This document shows positions 1 to 5,471 of a stretch of 5,945 bases of DNA, in pieces. A program made the position numbers and the translations under genes. The DNA is taken from contig JALUYN010000647.1 in assembly GCA_027012915.1 (NCBI GenBank), forward strand, positions 1 through 5,945, written 5' to 3'. Each line of letters opens with the position of its first letter. The stretch's first letter is position 1. This DNA is from Cellvibrionaceae bacterium. GTDB taxonomy: Bacteria; Pseudomonadota; Gammaproteobacteria; Pseudomonadales; Cellvibrionaceae. The notes beneath the pieces were generated by a model, which was not told the origin of the DNA, did no database searches, and saw only the letters and a program-made list of their open reading frames with translations.

Positions 1-850
1 CCAGTACCCCGGCATTGGTGCTGCGGGTGTTCTTGAGCATATCAGGGCATTGCTCGGTCATGGCATGTTCTGCCAGAGCGCGAATACGAATAAACAGATA
101 ATAGGGCATCAGGTAGGCTACCAGCCAAGCGACATAGAGCTCAGCGTGGCCAAGGGCGGCGGTGATTGAGAATAAGGCCAGGTTGGTGAGTAATGTCGGC
201 CATGCTTCGCGAAAGAAATTGCGCGTGTAATCCCAAAGGCTCTGGCCATTGCGGGGCAAGCGTTCCAGGTCACTGGCCATGGTCCAACGCAGTACGCCGG
301 CGTTCATAAGGATTAGCCCCAGCACGCTTTTTATACCGGTGATGCCGAATACATCGCGGGAGAACTTACGTACCAGTGATGCGCGGGTGGTGGGAAAACC
401 GCGTATCAAAGAGTAGTCAATATCGTCCATGGTCCCGGTTTTGGCGTGATGAACAAAGTGGTGTTTGCGGTACTTGTGGACTTCCAAAAATATCGGGTAG
501 CCACAGAGCCAGTTGGCAAATGTGTCGTTCAGCCAGGTGTTCTCAAATAGTGAGCGGTGGGAGGCTTCGTGCATCAAGATCGCCATGCCCAGCTGACGTC
601 CGGCGATTATCAGAATGGCAAACACGATGGTTGGGATGGCAATCCAGAGAGGCTGAGTTTGAGCCCAAACAATCACTGCCATGGCGGCGATAACCACCAG
701 CCAAACCGACGTAACTGCCCACCAGCCCCAGCCATTGGAGCGCTGGTGCAGGCTTTGTACTGTTTCTTTGCCGAGCAGTTCGATGAGTTTCTTACGTGCC
801 GACTGACGTTGCAGGCCTTCGGCGAATAAATCCTGGGCTTCTTGAGTCAC
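1..850 (-). CDS. membrane fatty acid desaturase, 3' end beyond left edge
   Basis: This is an integral membrane di-iron desaturase; by family it puts a double bond into a fatty acyl chain, using oxygen and an electron donor. The visible 283 residues show a hydrophobic pair of segments at about 44-64 and 68-88, a first histidine box HEASH at 94-98, a second box HKYRKHHFVHH at 125-135, more hydrophobic stretches at about 173-186 and 220-255, and a histidine in AEHAM at 261-265. The third box expected in the family (HxxHH) would lie past the left edge, so it cannot be confirmed. The start is GTG at 850-848: a perfect AAGGAGG lies 8 bases upstream and the first ATG is only at codon 57, inside a membrane segment. 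The gene is divergent from the cytochrome c5 gene. The exact substrate and double-bond position cannot be read from the sequence; a carotenoid or other lipid hydroxylase of the same superfamily is a less likely alternative. Confidence 0.9.
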   Translation of the reverse strand, partial: MTQEAQDLFAEGLQRQSARKKLIELLGKETVQSLHQRSNGWGWWAVTSVWLVVIAAMAVIVWAQTQPLWIAIPTIVFAILIIAGRQLGMAILMHEASHRSLFENTWLNDTFANWLCGYPIFLEVHKYRKHHFVHHAKTGTMDDIDYSLIRGFPTTRASLVRKFSRDVFGITGIKSVLGLILMNAGVLRWTMASDLERLPRNGQSLWDYTRNFFREAWPTLLTNLALFSITAALGHAELYVAWLVAYLMPYYLFIRIRALAEHAMTEQCPDMLKNTRSTNAGVL

Positions 851-877
851 AGCGGTGCCTCCTTGATCTGAGTTTCT

Positions 878-908
878 ATTATGTTACGTCTTTTTTCATT
901 TTCCGCAA
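878..908 (-). promoter_or_regulatory. possible promoter of the desaturase gene
   Basis: On the minus strand a TTGCGG element (908-903) is followed after 19 bases by CATAAT (883-878), about 28 bases before the GTG start. The -10 is a fair match to sigma-70, but the spacing is long and the -35 only partial, so this is a weak call. TAACAT, overlapping the same area, would give 16-base spacing but is a poorer -10. Confidence 0.25.
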
Positions 909-930
909 TTGTTGTAATTTATCACTGTGG

Positions 931-947
931 CTGTCTAAATAAGACAG
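931..947. promoter_or_regulatory. 17-bp inverted repeat, possible operator between divergent genes
   Basis: CTGTCT (931-936) and AGACAG (942-947) form perfect 6-base arms around the A/T-only centre AAATA. The site is 81 bases upstream of the desaturase start codon and about 90 bases before the cytochrome c5 -10 element. An A/T-rich centre between perfect arms and the lack of a T-run suit a dimeric repressor site better than a terminator. It does not match the FabR or DesT operators as I remember them. A regulator cannot be named, and a 6-base arm palindrome can occur by chance. Confidence 0.3.
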
Positions 948-1015
948 GTTCCCATTTATGCTCGGCTTTTCGCTTGTTAAACCAACTTTTCTCGCATCCT
1001 AGGTCGGTTTGATGG

Positions 1016-1044
1016 TTTTTAGCCCTACGTTTTCTGTCTATAAT
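1016..1044 (+). promoter_or_regulatory. probable promoter of the cytochrome c5 gene
   Basis: A perfect TATAAT lies at 1039-1044, preceded by TG at 1035-1036, close to but one base off an extended -10. The best-placed -35 (TTTTTA, 1016-1021, 17-base spacing) is weak. Transcription would begin near 1051, giving a leader of about 40 bases with AGAGG at 1076-1080 ahead of the GTG start. Confidence 0.5.
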
Positions 1045-1089
1045 GCAGCCAGCTAAAAATGCGGGTTATTTAAATAGAGGATTTATACA

Positions 1090-1512
1090 GTGAGTCATTT
1101 AAGCAAAACATTACGTCTGCTGTGTGCAGCTGGTCTGGGTATGACATTGGCTATGGGTGTTAGCGCGTCTGTTGAAGGCGGCATTGCCGAGCGCATCAAG
1201 CCCGTTGGCGAAGTGTGCATGTCGGGTAGCGAATGTGCTGCGGCTCCTGTTGCAGCTGCACCTAGCGGTCCGCGTTCCGGTGCCGACGTATACAGCACCA
1301 AGTGCTTTACCTGTCACGACACTGGCGCCGCTGGTGCTCCTAAGAATGGCGATGTTGCTGCTTGGGGTCCTCGTATCGGTAAAGGTATCGATGTTCTCTA
1401 CACCAGCGCACTGAACGGCTTTAATGGCATGCCTGCCAAAGGTATGTGCATGGACTGCTCTGACGATGAGATCAAAGCCGCTGTTGACCACATTGTTGAA
1501 AACAGCAAGTAA
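1090..1512 (+). CDS. cytochrome c5, exported monoheme c-type cytochrome
   Basis: A small periplasmic electron carrier that, by family (Pseudomonas/Azotobacter c5, Shewanella ScyA), shuttles electrons between membrane dehydrogenases or the bc1 complex and terminal reductases. The 140-residue precursor has a Sec signal (K6, R9, hydrophobic 10-24, likely cut after A26) and an Ala/Pro-rich linker at about 50-62. The heme motif CFTCH is at 72-76, the axial methionine is probably M114 in GMPAKG, and the C120-x-x-C123 pair is typical of the c5 disulfide. C43 and C49, just after the signal peptide, are extra cysteines outside the heme domain. The GTG start at 1090 is chosen because AGAGG precedes it by 9 bases and because the next ATG (codon 18) would remove most of the signal peptide. 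Codons favour GCT, GGT, GTT and CGT, unlike the GCC/GGC-rich neighbours, which suggests high expression. The gene has its own promoter and terminator. Confidence 0.95.
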   Translation: MSHLSKTLRLLCAAGLGMTLAMGVSASVEGGIAERIKPVGEVCMSGSECAAAPVAAAPSGPRSGADVYSTKCFTCHDTGAAGAPKNGDVAAWGPRIGKGIDVLYTSALNGFNGMPAKGMCMDCSDDEIKAAVDHIVENSK

Positions 1513-1526
1513 GCTCTGATTTTGTG

Positions 1527-1559
1527 AAAAAAACCGCGGCACTGACCGCGGTTTTTTTT
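1527..1559. terminator. bidirectional intrinsic terminator between cytochrome c5 and crc
   Basis: CCGCGG arms at 1534-1539 and 1546-1551 enclose a 6-base loop. Seven A residues lie before the stem and eight T residues after it, so each strand has a stem followed by a U-tract. It lies 14 bases after the cytochrome stop and also ends transcription arriving from crc on the other strand. Confidence 0.92.
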
Positions 1560-1586
1560 ATGCCTGATGTAAAGGTATCGCACGTT

Positions 1587-1606
1587 ATTCCTGCGCAAGC
1601 AGGAAT
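1587..1606. repeat. short hairpin resembling dispersed ATTCC(C/T)GC palindromic repeats
   Basis: ATTCCTGC (1587-1594) and GCAGGAAT (1599-1606) are perfect 8-base arms around a GCAA loop, which is a GNRA tetraloop when read on the plus strand. The pattern resembles short extragenic palindromes scattered through many proteobacterial genomes. It begins two bases past the crc stop codon and has no T-run on either strand, so it is not itself an intrinsic terminator. It might protect the 3' end of the crc mRNA. Its copy number cannot be judged from one window. Confidence 0.6.
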
Positions 1607-1608
1607 CT

Positions 1609-2379
1609 CTACACTTCGAGGTCGTAGTCGATAATCACCGGGAGGTGGTTCGAAAATAATTTGCTCTTGTAGATGGTGGCATATTCCACTCGATCGCTGA
1701 GGCTCTCGGAGATTACCTGGTAATCGGTACGCCAGCCGTCGCCTTTGCCGATCTCGCCTTCCGGCCACCAGCTGTACTCGTCGGTGTCGCGGTTGGCCAT
1801 ACGGAAGGCATCACAGTAACCTATCTCATTGAACAGCTGGGTCATCCAGTGTTGTTCGTGGGGTAAGAAGCCGGGTTTACTGTCGTTATCCTGCCAGTTT
1901 TGCACGTCAGCGCGGGTGTGGGCCATCTCCCAGTTGCCACAGAAGATAAATTCGCGGCGCTTGCGAGTAATTTTATCCAAATGGGCTTGAAGATCGTCAA
2001 AGAAGTGCACTTTGACGTCCATGGAATCGCTGTCTGCAGTGGCAACAGGTGCCAGCAGTGAACCAATACTGATCTGTTCAAAGTCGGCTTGCAGGTAGCG
2101 GCCTTGCATGTCGATACCGCTGCTGAAGCCGAGGCCAAAAATCAACGCCTTGGGTTGCTGGCGACAGTAGATGGCCACACCATTGGTGTGCTCAATACCG
2201 GAATCAAAGAAATAGGCAAAGTAGCCGTCGAGGTGAAATGGATCTCCATCCAGCTCGTACTCTTGCGCTTTGAGATTTTGCAGACAGATAACGTCGGCAT
2301 CCTGCTCCGCAAGCCAGTCGTAAAGCCCCCGTTGTGCCGCCTGATGTATGCCATCTACGCAAAGACTGATTATCCGCAT
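1609..2379 (-). CDS. crc: Crc-like catabolite repression protein, exonuclease III fold without active site
   Basis: A 256-residue protein of the exonuclease III/endonuclease/phosphatase fold, closest in my recall to Pseudomonas Crc, which has about the same length and shares segments such as GRYLQADF (93-100), the basic RKRRE (139-143) and the SWWP region (203-206). In Pseudomonas, Crc helps Hfq repress translation of A-rich target mRNAs and has no nuclease activity. Active-site positions of ExoIII are mostly changed here: the N-terminal NxNG is CVDG (7-10), the metal-binding Glu after LQ is N35, the GDxN motif is GNWE (148-151), and SDH is SNH (243-245). Asp219 in the WRTDY segment and His245 remain. 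The ATG at 2379 has AGGGAG 5 bases upstream. The gene is divergent from pyrE, as in Pseudomonas. Generic pipelines would probably call it exodeoxyribonuclease III. Whether it controls carbon use in this organism is inference. Confidence 0.85.
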   Translation of the reverse strand: MRIISLCVDGIHQAAQRGLYDWLAEQDADVICLQNLKAQEYELDGDPFHLDGYFAYFFDSGIEHTNGVAIYCRQQPKALIFGLGFSSGIDMQGRYLQADFEQISIGSLLAPVATADSDSMDVKVHFFDDLQAHLDKITRKRREFIFCGNWEMAHTRADVQNWQDNDSKPGFLPHEQHWMTQLFNEIGYCDAFRMANRDTDEYSWWPEGEIGKGDGWRTDYQVISESLSDRVEYATIYKSKLFSNHLPVIIDYDLEV

Positions 2380-2515
2380 GTTAGCTCCCTGCGGAAGTAC
2401 TGTGTATCATACTTGCTCATTCGTTATTGTTTTCTTGTGCTGTCAGCCGATCAACCGAGCGGCATGCCCGGAAAACTGAAGTTCATTAAAGTTAGATCAT
2501 TTACAGGATATTACC
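2380..2515. promoter_or_regulatory. divergent crc-pyrE spacer with weak promoter candidates
   Basis: This 136-base spacer must hold the promoters of both genes. For crc, TATGAT on the minus strand (2411-2406) is a good -10 placed about 27 bases before the ATG, but the -35 position (GAAAAC) is poor. For pyrE I see no convincing pair of boxes. AGGA at 2505-2508 is its ribosome binding site. I see no leader peptide plus terminator of the kind that attenuates E. coli pyrE. Confidence 0.35.
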
Positions 2516-3157
2516 ATGCAGCAATACCAGCGCGACTTTATTCAGCTGGCCATTGAACACCAAGCCCTGTGCTTCGGTGATTATACCCTTAAATCAGGTA
2601 GAACTAGCCCCTACTTTTTCAATGCGGGCAAATTTCAGACAGGCGCGGCGATTTCCGCTCTGGGTAAGTTCTACGCCGATGCCATTGTTGACAGTGGCGT
2701 GGAGTTTGATGTGGTGTTTGGCCCAGCCTATAAAGGTATTCCGCTGGCGGCCACTACCGCGGTGGCTTTGGCTGAGCAACACCAGCGCGATCTGCCCTAC
2801 TGCTTCAACCGCAAGGAGGCCAAGGATCACGGCGAAGGCGGCAGTTTGGTCGGTGCGCCCCTGCAGGGTGGTATTTTGATTGTCGACGATGTCATCACGG
2901 CGGGAACGGCTGTGCGCGAAGTGATGTCTATTATTGAGGCGGAAGGCGCGAAGCCTGCCGCGGTTTTGATCGGATTGAACCGCCAGGAGCGCGGTCAGGG
3001 TGAGCTTTCTGCTATTCAGGAAGTGGAGCGTGACTATGGTATTCCGGTAGTCAGTATTATCAAACTGGATGACATCATCAGTTATCTCGAAGAGCAATCC
3101 GGACAACAAGATATGGTGGAGCGCATTCGCGCCTACCGAGAACAGTACGGCGTATAA
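2516..3157 (+). CDS. pyrE: orotate phosphoribosyltransferase
   Basis: This cytoplasmic enzyme joins orotate to PRPP, giving orotidine 5'-monophosphate and pyrophosphate, the fifth step of de novo pyrimidine synthesis. The 213-residue length equals that of E. coli PyrE. The PRPP-binding motif [13 protein letters not shown] is at 120-132, with the acidic pair D124-D125. The flexible catalytic loop carries R99, K100, K103 and H105 at the same numbers as in E. coli. K26 and the F34-F35 pair of the substrate site are present, and K73 lies in GPAYKG (69-74). All key residues are intact. The ATG at 2516 has AGGA 7 bases upstream. It heads a plus-strand group with the next two genes, the first only 33 bases downstream; neither has a recognised role in pyrimidine synthesis. 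Confidence 0.98.
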   Translation: MQQYQRDFIQLAIEHQALCFGDYTLKSGRTSPYFFNAGKFQTGAAISALGKFYADAIVDSGVEFDVVFGPAYKGIPLAATTAVALAEQHQRDLPYCFNRKEAKDHGEGGSLVGAPLQGGILIVDDVITAGTAVREVMSIIEAEGAKPAAVLIGLNRQERGQGELSAIQEVERDYGIPVVSIIKLDDIISYLEEQSGQQDMVERIRAYREQYGV

Positions 3158-3190
3158 GCAGGCGGCTATCGCTGAATTTTGGAGTCATAG

Positions 3191-3814
3191 ATGTTGTTAC
3201 AACGAATAGTGGGTGTGGTTTTCTGTGCGCTGCCCATCGTAATGCTTGCGCCGGAGGTTGTTGCGGCTGAGAAGGAAAAGCCGCGCAAGATTTACTATCG
3301 CTATATCAATGAGTCGGGCAATCGCGTTATTGAACACTCCATTCCCCCAGAGTACGCACAAAAAGGCTATGAGGTGGTGACTCTTGGCGGAGACGTGATT
3401 CGGGTCGTGGCGCCGGCTGTCAGTAGTGAAGAGGCCGAGCGTCAGCGCCTCGCCCAGGAAGAAGCGAAGCGCCTCGAAGCTTGGGATAGCGAGTTAAAAC
3501 GTCGCTACAGCAGCGTGCGTGATGTGGAGGCCGCGAAACAGCGCAAGCTGGCGGAGCTCAATGGCAGTATTGCCATTCTTGAGGGCAATGCCCGCAGTAT
3601 CAAATTGCAGATTGCGCAGCAGCACTCCACGGCCGCTGACCACGAGCGTCAAGGCACTGATGTGCCCAAGGCAGTAATGGAAGCCATTGCCGGCCTTGAA
3701 GAAGAGCTGGCTTCCACCGAGGATCTGCTCGGTGAACGTCAGAAGCAGTACAAGCAGGTGTCGGACAAATACGATCGCGACCGTGATCGTTTTAAAGTTA
3801 TTCGCCCCAATTAA
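3191..3814 (+). CDS. periplasmic DUF4124-type protein with C-terminal coiled coil
   Basis: No specific function is known to me. The 207-residue protein has a Sec signal peptide (R5, hydrophobic 6-20, likely cut after A26). A small domain at about 31-75 with the pattern YYRYINESGNRVIEHSIPPE resembles DUF4124, a short beta-rich domain common in exported gammaproteobacterial proteins. A long, charged, Glu/Lys/Arg/Gln-rich helical region at about 79-197 probably forms coiled coil, with a break near 146-158. There are no transmembrane segments after the signal and no lipobox, so a soluble periplasmic protein is expected. The ATG at 3191 has GGAG 6 bases upstream. The gene follows pyrE by 33 bases without a terminator, so co-transcription is likely; a DUF4124-type protein near pyrE may be a conserved neighbour, but this is from memory. 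Confidence 0.85.
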   Translation: MLLQRIVGVVFCALPIVMLAPEVVAAEKEKPRKIYYRYINESGNRVIEHSIPPEYAQKGYEVVTLGGDVIRVVAPAVSSEEAERQRLAQEEAKRLEAWDSELKRRYSSVRDVEAAKQRKLAELNGSIAILEGNARSIKLQIAQQHSTAADHERQGTDVPKAVMEAIAGLEEELASTEDLLGERQKQYKQVSDKYDRDRDRFKVIRPN

Positions 3815-3856
3815 GGCTGCGCTCGGGCCTGTTAATTTCGCTGAAGGAGTGCGCTG

Positions 3857-4276
3857 ATGCACATGGAAATATTACAGCCAGTGGTGGCCATGTTATTGCT
3901 GACTGCGGTGGTCTGGGTGGTGTTGTTTGTTCGCCGTCTGAGCTATATGGCAGGCCAGAAAATCGACGCCGAACAAATGCAAACCCCTCAGCAAACTCTG
4001 TCGCTGCTGCCGGATGATGTTAACGCTCCGGCCAATAACTTCAAAAACTTGTTTGAAGCGCCGGTGTTGTTTTACGTGGTGTGTCTGTGTGCAGCCATGC
4101 TCAATTCGGTGGATGCGATGATGCTCAACTGTGCCTGGGGCTTTGTGTTGCTGCGCGTAATACACAGTGTGATTCACTGTACATACAACCGCGTAATGCA
4201 CCGTTTTGTGGCTTATATGGGTTCCTGTTTGCTGCTCGGCGTTATGTTATTCAAATTGGCGCTGGCAACTTTCTGA
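3857..4276 (+). CDS. MAPEG-family integral membrane protein
   Basis: A 139-residue protein with about four membrane helices (near 8-26, 66-83, 86-105 and 118-137). It matches the MAPEG superfamily (microsomal glutathione transferase/leukotriene synthase-like proteins) by size, topology and two motifs: NNFKNLFEAPVLFY at 60-73, leading into helix 2, and RVIHSVIHCTYNRVMHRF at 100-117. Eukaryotic members conjugate glutathione or make eicosanoids; the substrates of bacterial members like this are mostly unknown, so only family membership is claimed. The ATG at 3857 is preferred over the ATG two codons later because AAGGAG (3844-3849) is 7 bases from it. It is the last gene of the pyrE group, 42 bases after the DUF4124 gene and 20 bases before a terminator. 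Confidence 0.9.
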   Translation: MHMEILQPVVAMLLLTAVVWVVLFVRRLSYMAGQKIDAEQMQTPQQTLSLLPDDVNAPANNFKNLFEAPVLFYVVCLCAAMLNSVDAMMLNCAWGFVLLRVIHSVIHCTYNRVMHRFVAYMGSCLLLGVMLFKLALATF

Positions 4277-4296
4277 GGCCGTAACATATCTCTTTC

Positions 4297-4324
4297 AAAA
4301 AACCGGACCCTGTTCCGGTTTTTT
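4297..4324. terminator. bidirectional intrinsic terminator between the MAPEG and TonB-like genes
   Basis: AACCGGA (4301-4307) pairs with TCCGGTT (4314-4320) around the loop CCCTGT. A-run and T-run flanks (4297-4300 and 4321-4324) extend the pairing and provide a U-tract on both strands. It closes the plus-strand pyrE group and the minus-strand group arriving from the right. Confidence 0.9.
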
Positions 4325-4340
4325 ATTGTCCGCAGCAGAA

Positions 4341-5432
4341 TCAGCGAGGCAGCGAATAGATCAGTGGTACGCTGAAGCCTATGCTGTTGTCTGGCAGTGC
4401 TTCCGGTATGGGGGGAAAGGGCTGGGCGCGCTCTAGCGTGGCCAGTGCGTCGTCGTTAAACAATGATCGTCGATCCCGGCGCAAAATGTTCGTTTCTATC
4501 ACCTCTCCGCGGCGATCAATTTCAATCCAGAGTTTGACTTCGCCTTGCCAGCGCTTTTGAAAAGCCGCATACGGGGTGGTCTGGTATTGTTTCAGATGGC
4601 GACTCAGACGAGTGTAGTAGTGCTGGCGTATGGCGAAAGTGAGCTCGCTCTCTTTAAATTCAGGTGCACTGCTGGCTTTTATGCCGCTGTGGGCCGGCGG
4701 TAAGTGTGCCAGCTGAGTTGGGGTTAATCTTTGGGAGTCCAGACTCACCTGATCTTTGTGGCTCTCTGCCTGATGATTGGTTGCAACTGCGGCGACCACT
4801 GTTGGAGCTTTGCTGACGCTGACGACGCGTGCCGGCTCAATCCAGCGTCGAATTTCTCGCTGCCGTTGCTTTGAATAGCTGAGATGGGCCTTGAGGTCGA
4901 GTATCTGTGGGTCGTTGCGGCCATCGATCAGCTGTTGCTTAAACTGGGCGGACAAGGGTACTGCTCCAAGCCAGCTGCCCAGCAGTACAGAGGCAAAACC
5001 ATCATTGCGGCTACTCATCAGGGTGACGTCGTTGAGCGTAATAACAGTGCTTCCGCGAGGGGTATAGCGCACCCGGAAGTTATCACCGTATTGCAGTCGA
5101 CCTTTAATGACTTTGTTGAACTGAGTCAGCGGGCGATTGAGCTTCTTTAGGGTTTCCGCGTCATGATTGATGGCTACACCCTCGAGCCAGATGCGGCGGA
5201 ACTGGCGCCGGCCAATACTCTTGGAGAGCACAGTCAGATGTATTTCAAAGGGGCTGTCCGCCTGCAACAGCGCTTCGGCCGCAACCCCTGCCTCCAGCCA
5301 CAATTCAGCCACGAACAGCGGTTTATTCAACTCTGAGTAGGTAGCTGCGCTGAAACGATCCAGTGCTTTGGCCGGCAGGGCGATTAGCGCCAGCAGTGTA
5401 TAGAACGGAATGTGTTTCAGCGATTGGATCAT
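4341..5432 (-). CDS. exported protein: chalcone-isomerase-like domain plus TonB C-terminal domain
   Basis: A 363-residue protein with two recognisable parts. The N-terminus is a cleavable Sec signal (K6, hydrophobic 9-20, AKA at 21-23 then LDR). Residues about 30-170 resemble bacterial chalcone-isomerase-like domains, with RIWLEGVAIN at 80-89, YGDNFRVRYTP at 115-125 and WLGAVPLSAQF at 154-164; such domains in bacteria are probably ligand-binding rather than isomerases. Residues about 171-285 form a polar linker. Residues about 290-360 match the TonB/energiser C-terminal fold: WQGEVKLWIEIDRRGEV at 295-311, NDDALATLERAQPFPPIPE at 326-344, then a final beta strand. There is no uncleaved N-terminal anchor and no Pro-Lys rod as in classical TonB. 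The ATG at 5432 is fixed by an in-frame TAA three codons upstream; the ribosome binding site is weak. It follows the RND transporter by 39 bases, so the two are probably co-transcribed and perhaps translationally coupled. Confidence 0.8.
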   Translation of the reverse strand: MIQSLKHIPFYTLLALIALPAKALDRFSAATYSELNKPLFVAELWLEAGVAAEALLQADSPFEIHLTVLSKSIGRRQFRRIWLEGVAINHDAETLKKLNRPLTQFNKVIKGRLQYGDNFRVRYTPRGSTVITLNDVTLMSSRNDGFASVLLGSWLGAVPLSAQFKQQLIDGRNDPQILDLKAHLSYSKQRQREIRRWIEPARVVSVSKAPTVVAAVATNHQAESHKDQVSLDSQRLTPTQLAHLPPAHSGIKASSAPEFKESELTFAIRQHYYTRLSRHLKQYQTTPYAAFQKRWQGEVKLWIEIDRRGEVIETNILRRDRRSLFNDDALATLERAQPFPPIPEALPDNSIGFSVPLIYSLPR

Positions 5433-5471
5433 GGTGCTTTACGCGTTGAGTCGGTTCGGGGCCGCGAGCAC

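Noticed and set aside
376..829. Plus-strand open frames of 105 and 90 codons opposite the desaturase.
   Set aside because: They overlap the histidine-box coding region of the desaturase and look like shadow frames without a family match.
1111..1542. A 143-codon open frame on the minus strand opposite cytochrome c5.
   Set aside because: It is fully antisense to a gene with clear heme motifs, runs into the terminator hairpin, has no recognisable domain, and is best explained by the codon bias of the real gene.
2423..2431. AACAATAAC on the minus strand upstream of crc, matching the AANAANAA motif bound by Hfq/Crc, which would suggest autoregulation.
   Set aside because: It is about 44 bases from the start codon and lies upstream of the most likely -10 element (2411-2406), so it would probably not be in the crc mRNA. 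A-rich nonamers are also common by chance.
2594..3109. A 171-codon minus-strand open frame inside pyrE.
   Set aside because: pyrE is intact with every catalytic residue; the antisense frame has no family features.
2516..3157. Attenuation of pyrE by an upstream leader as in E. coli.
   Set aside because: E. coli pyrE attenuation depends on the upstream rph gene and a hairpin with a T-run; here the upstream gene is divergent and no such hairpin is visible.
4206..4436. A 76-codon plus-strand frame that runs from the MAPEG gene into the opposite gene.
   Set aside because: It spans the terminator hairpin and is antisense to the C-terminal end of the TonB-like gene; no ribosome binding site or domain supports it.
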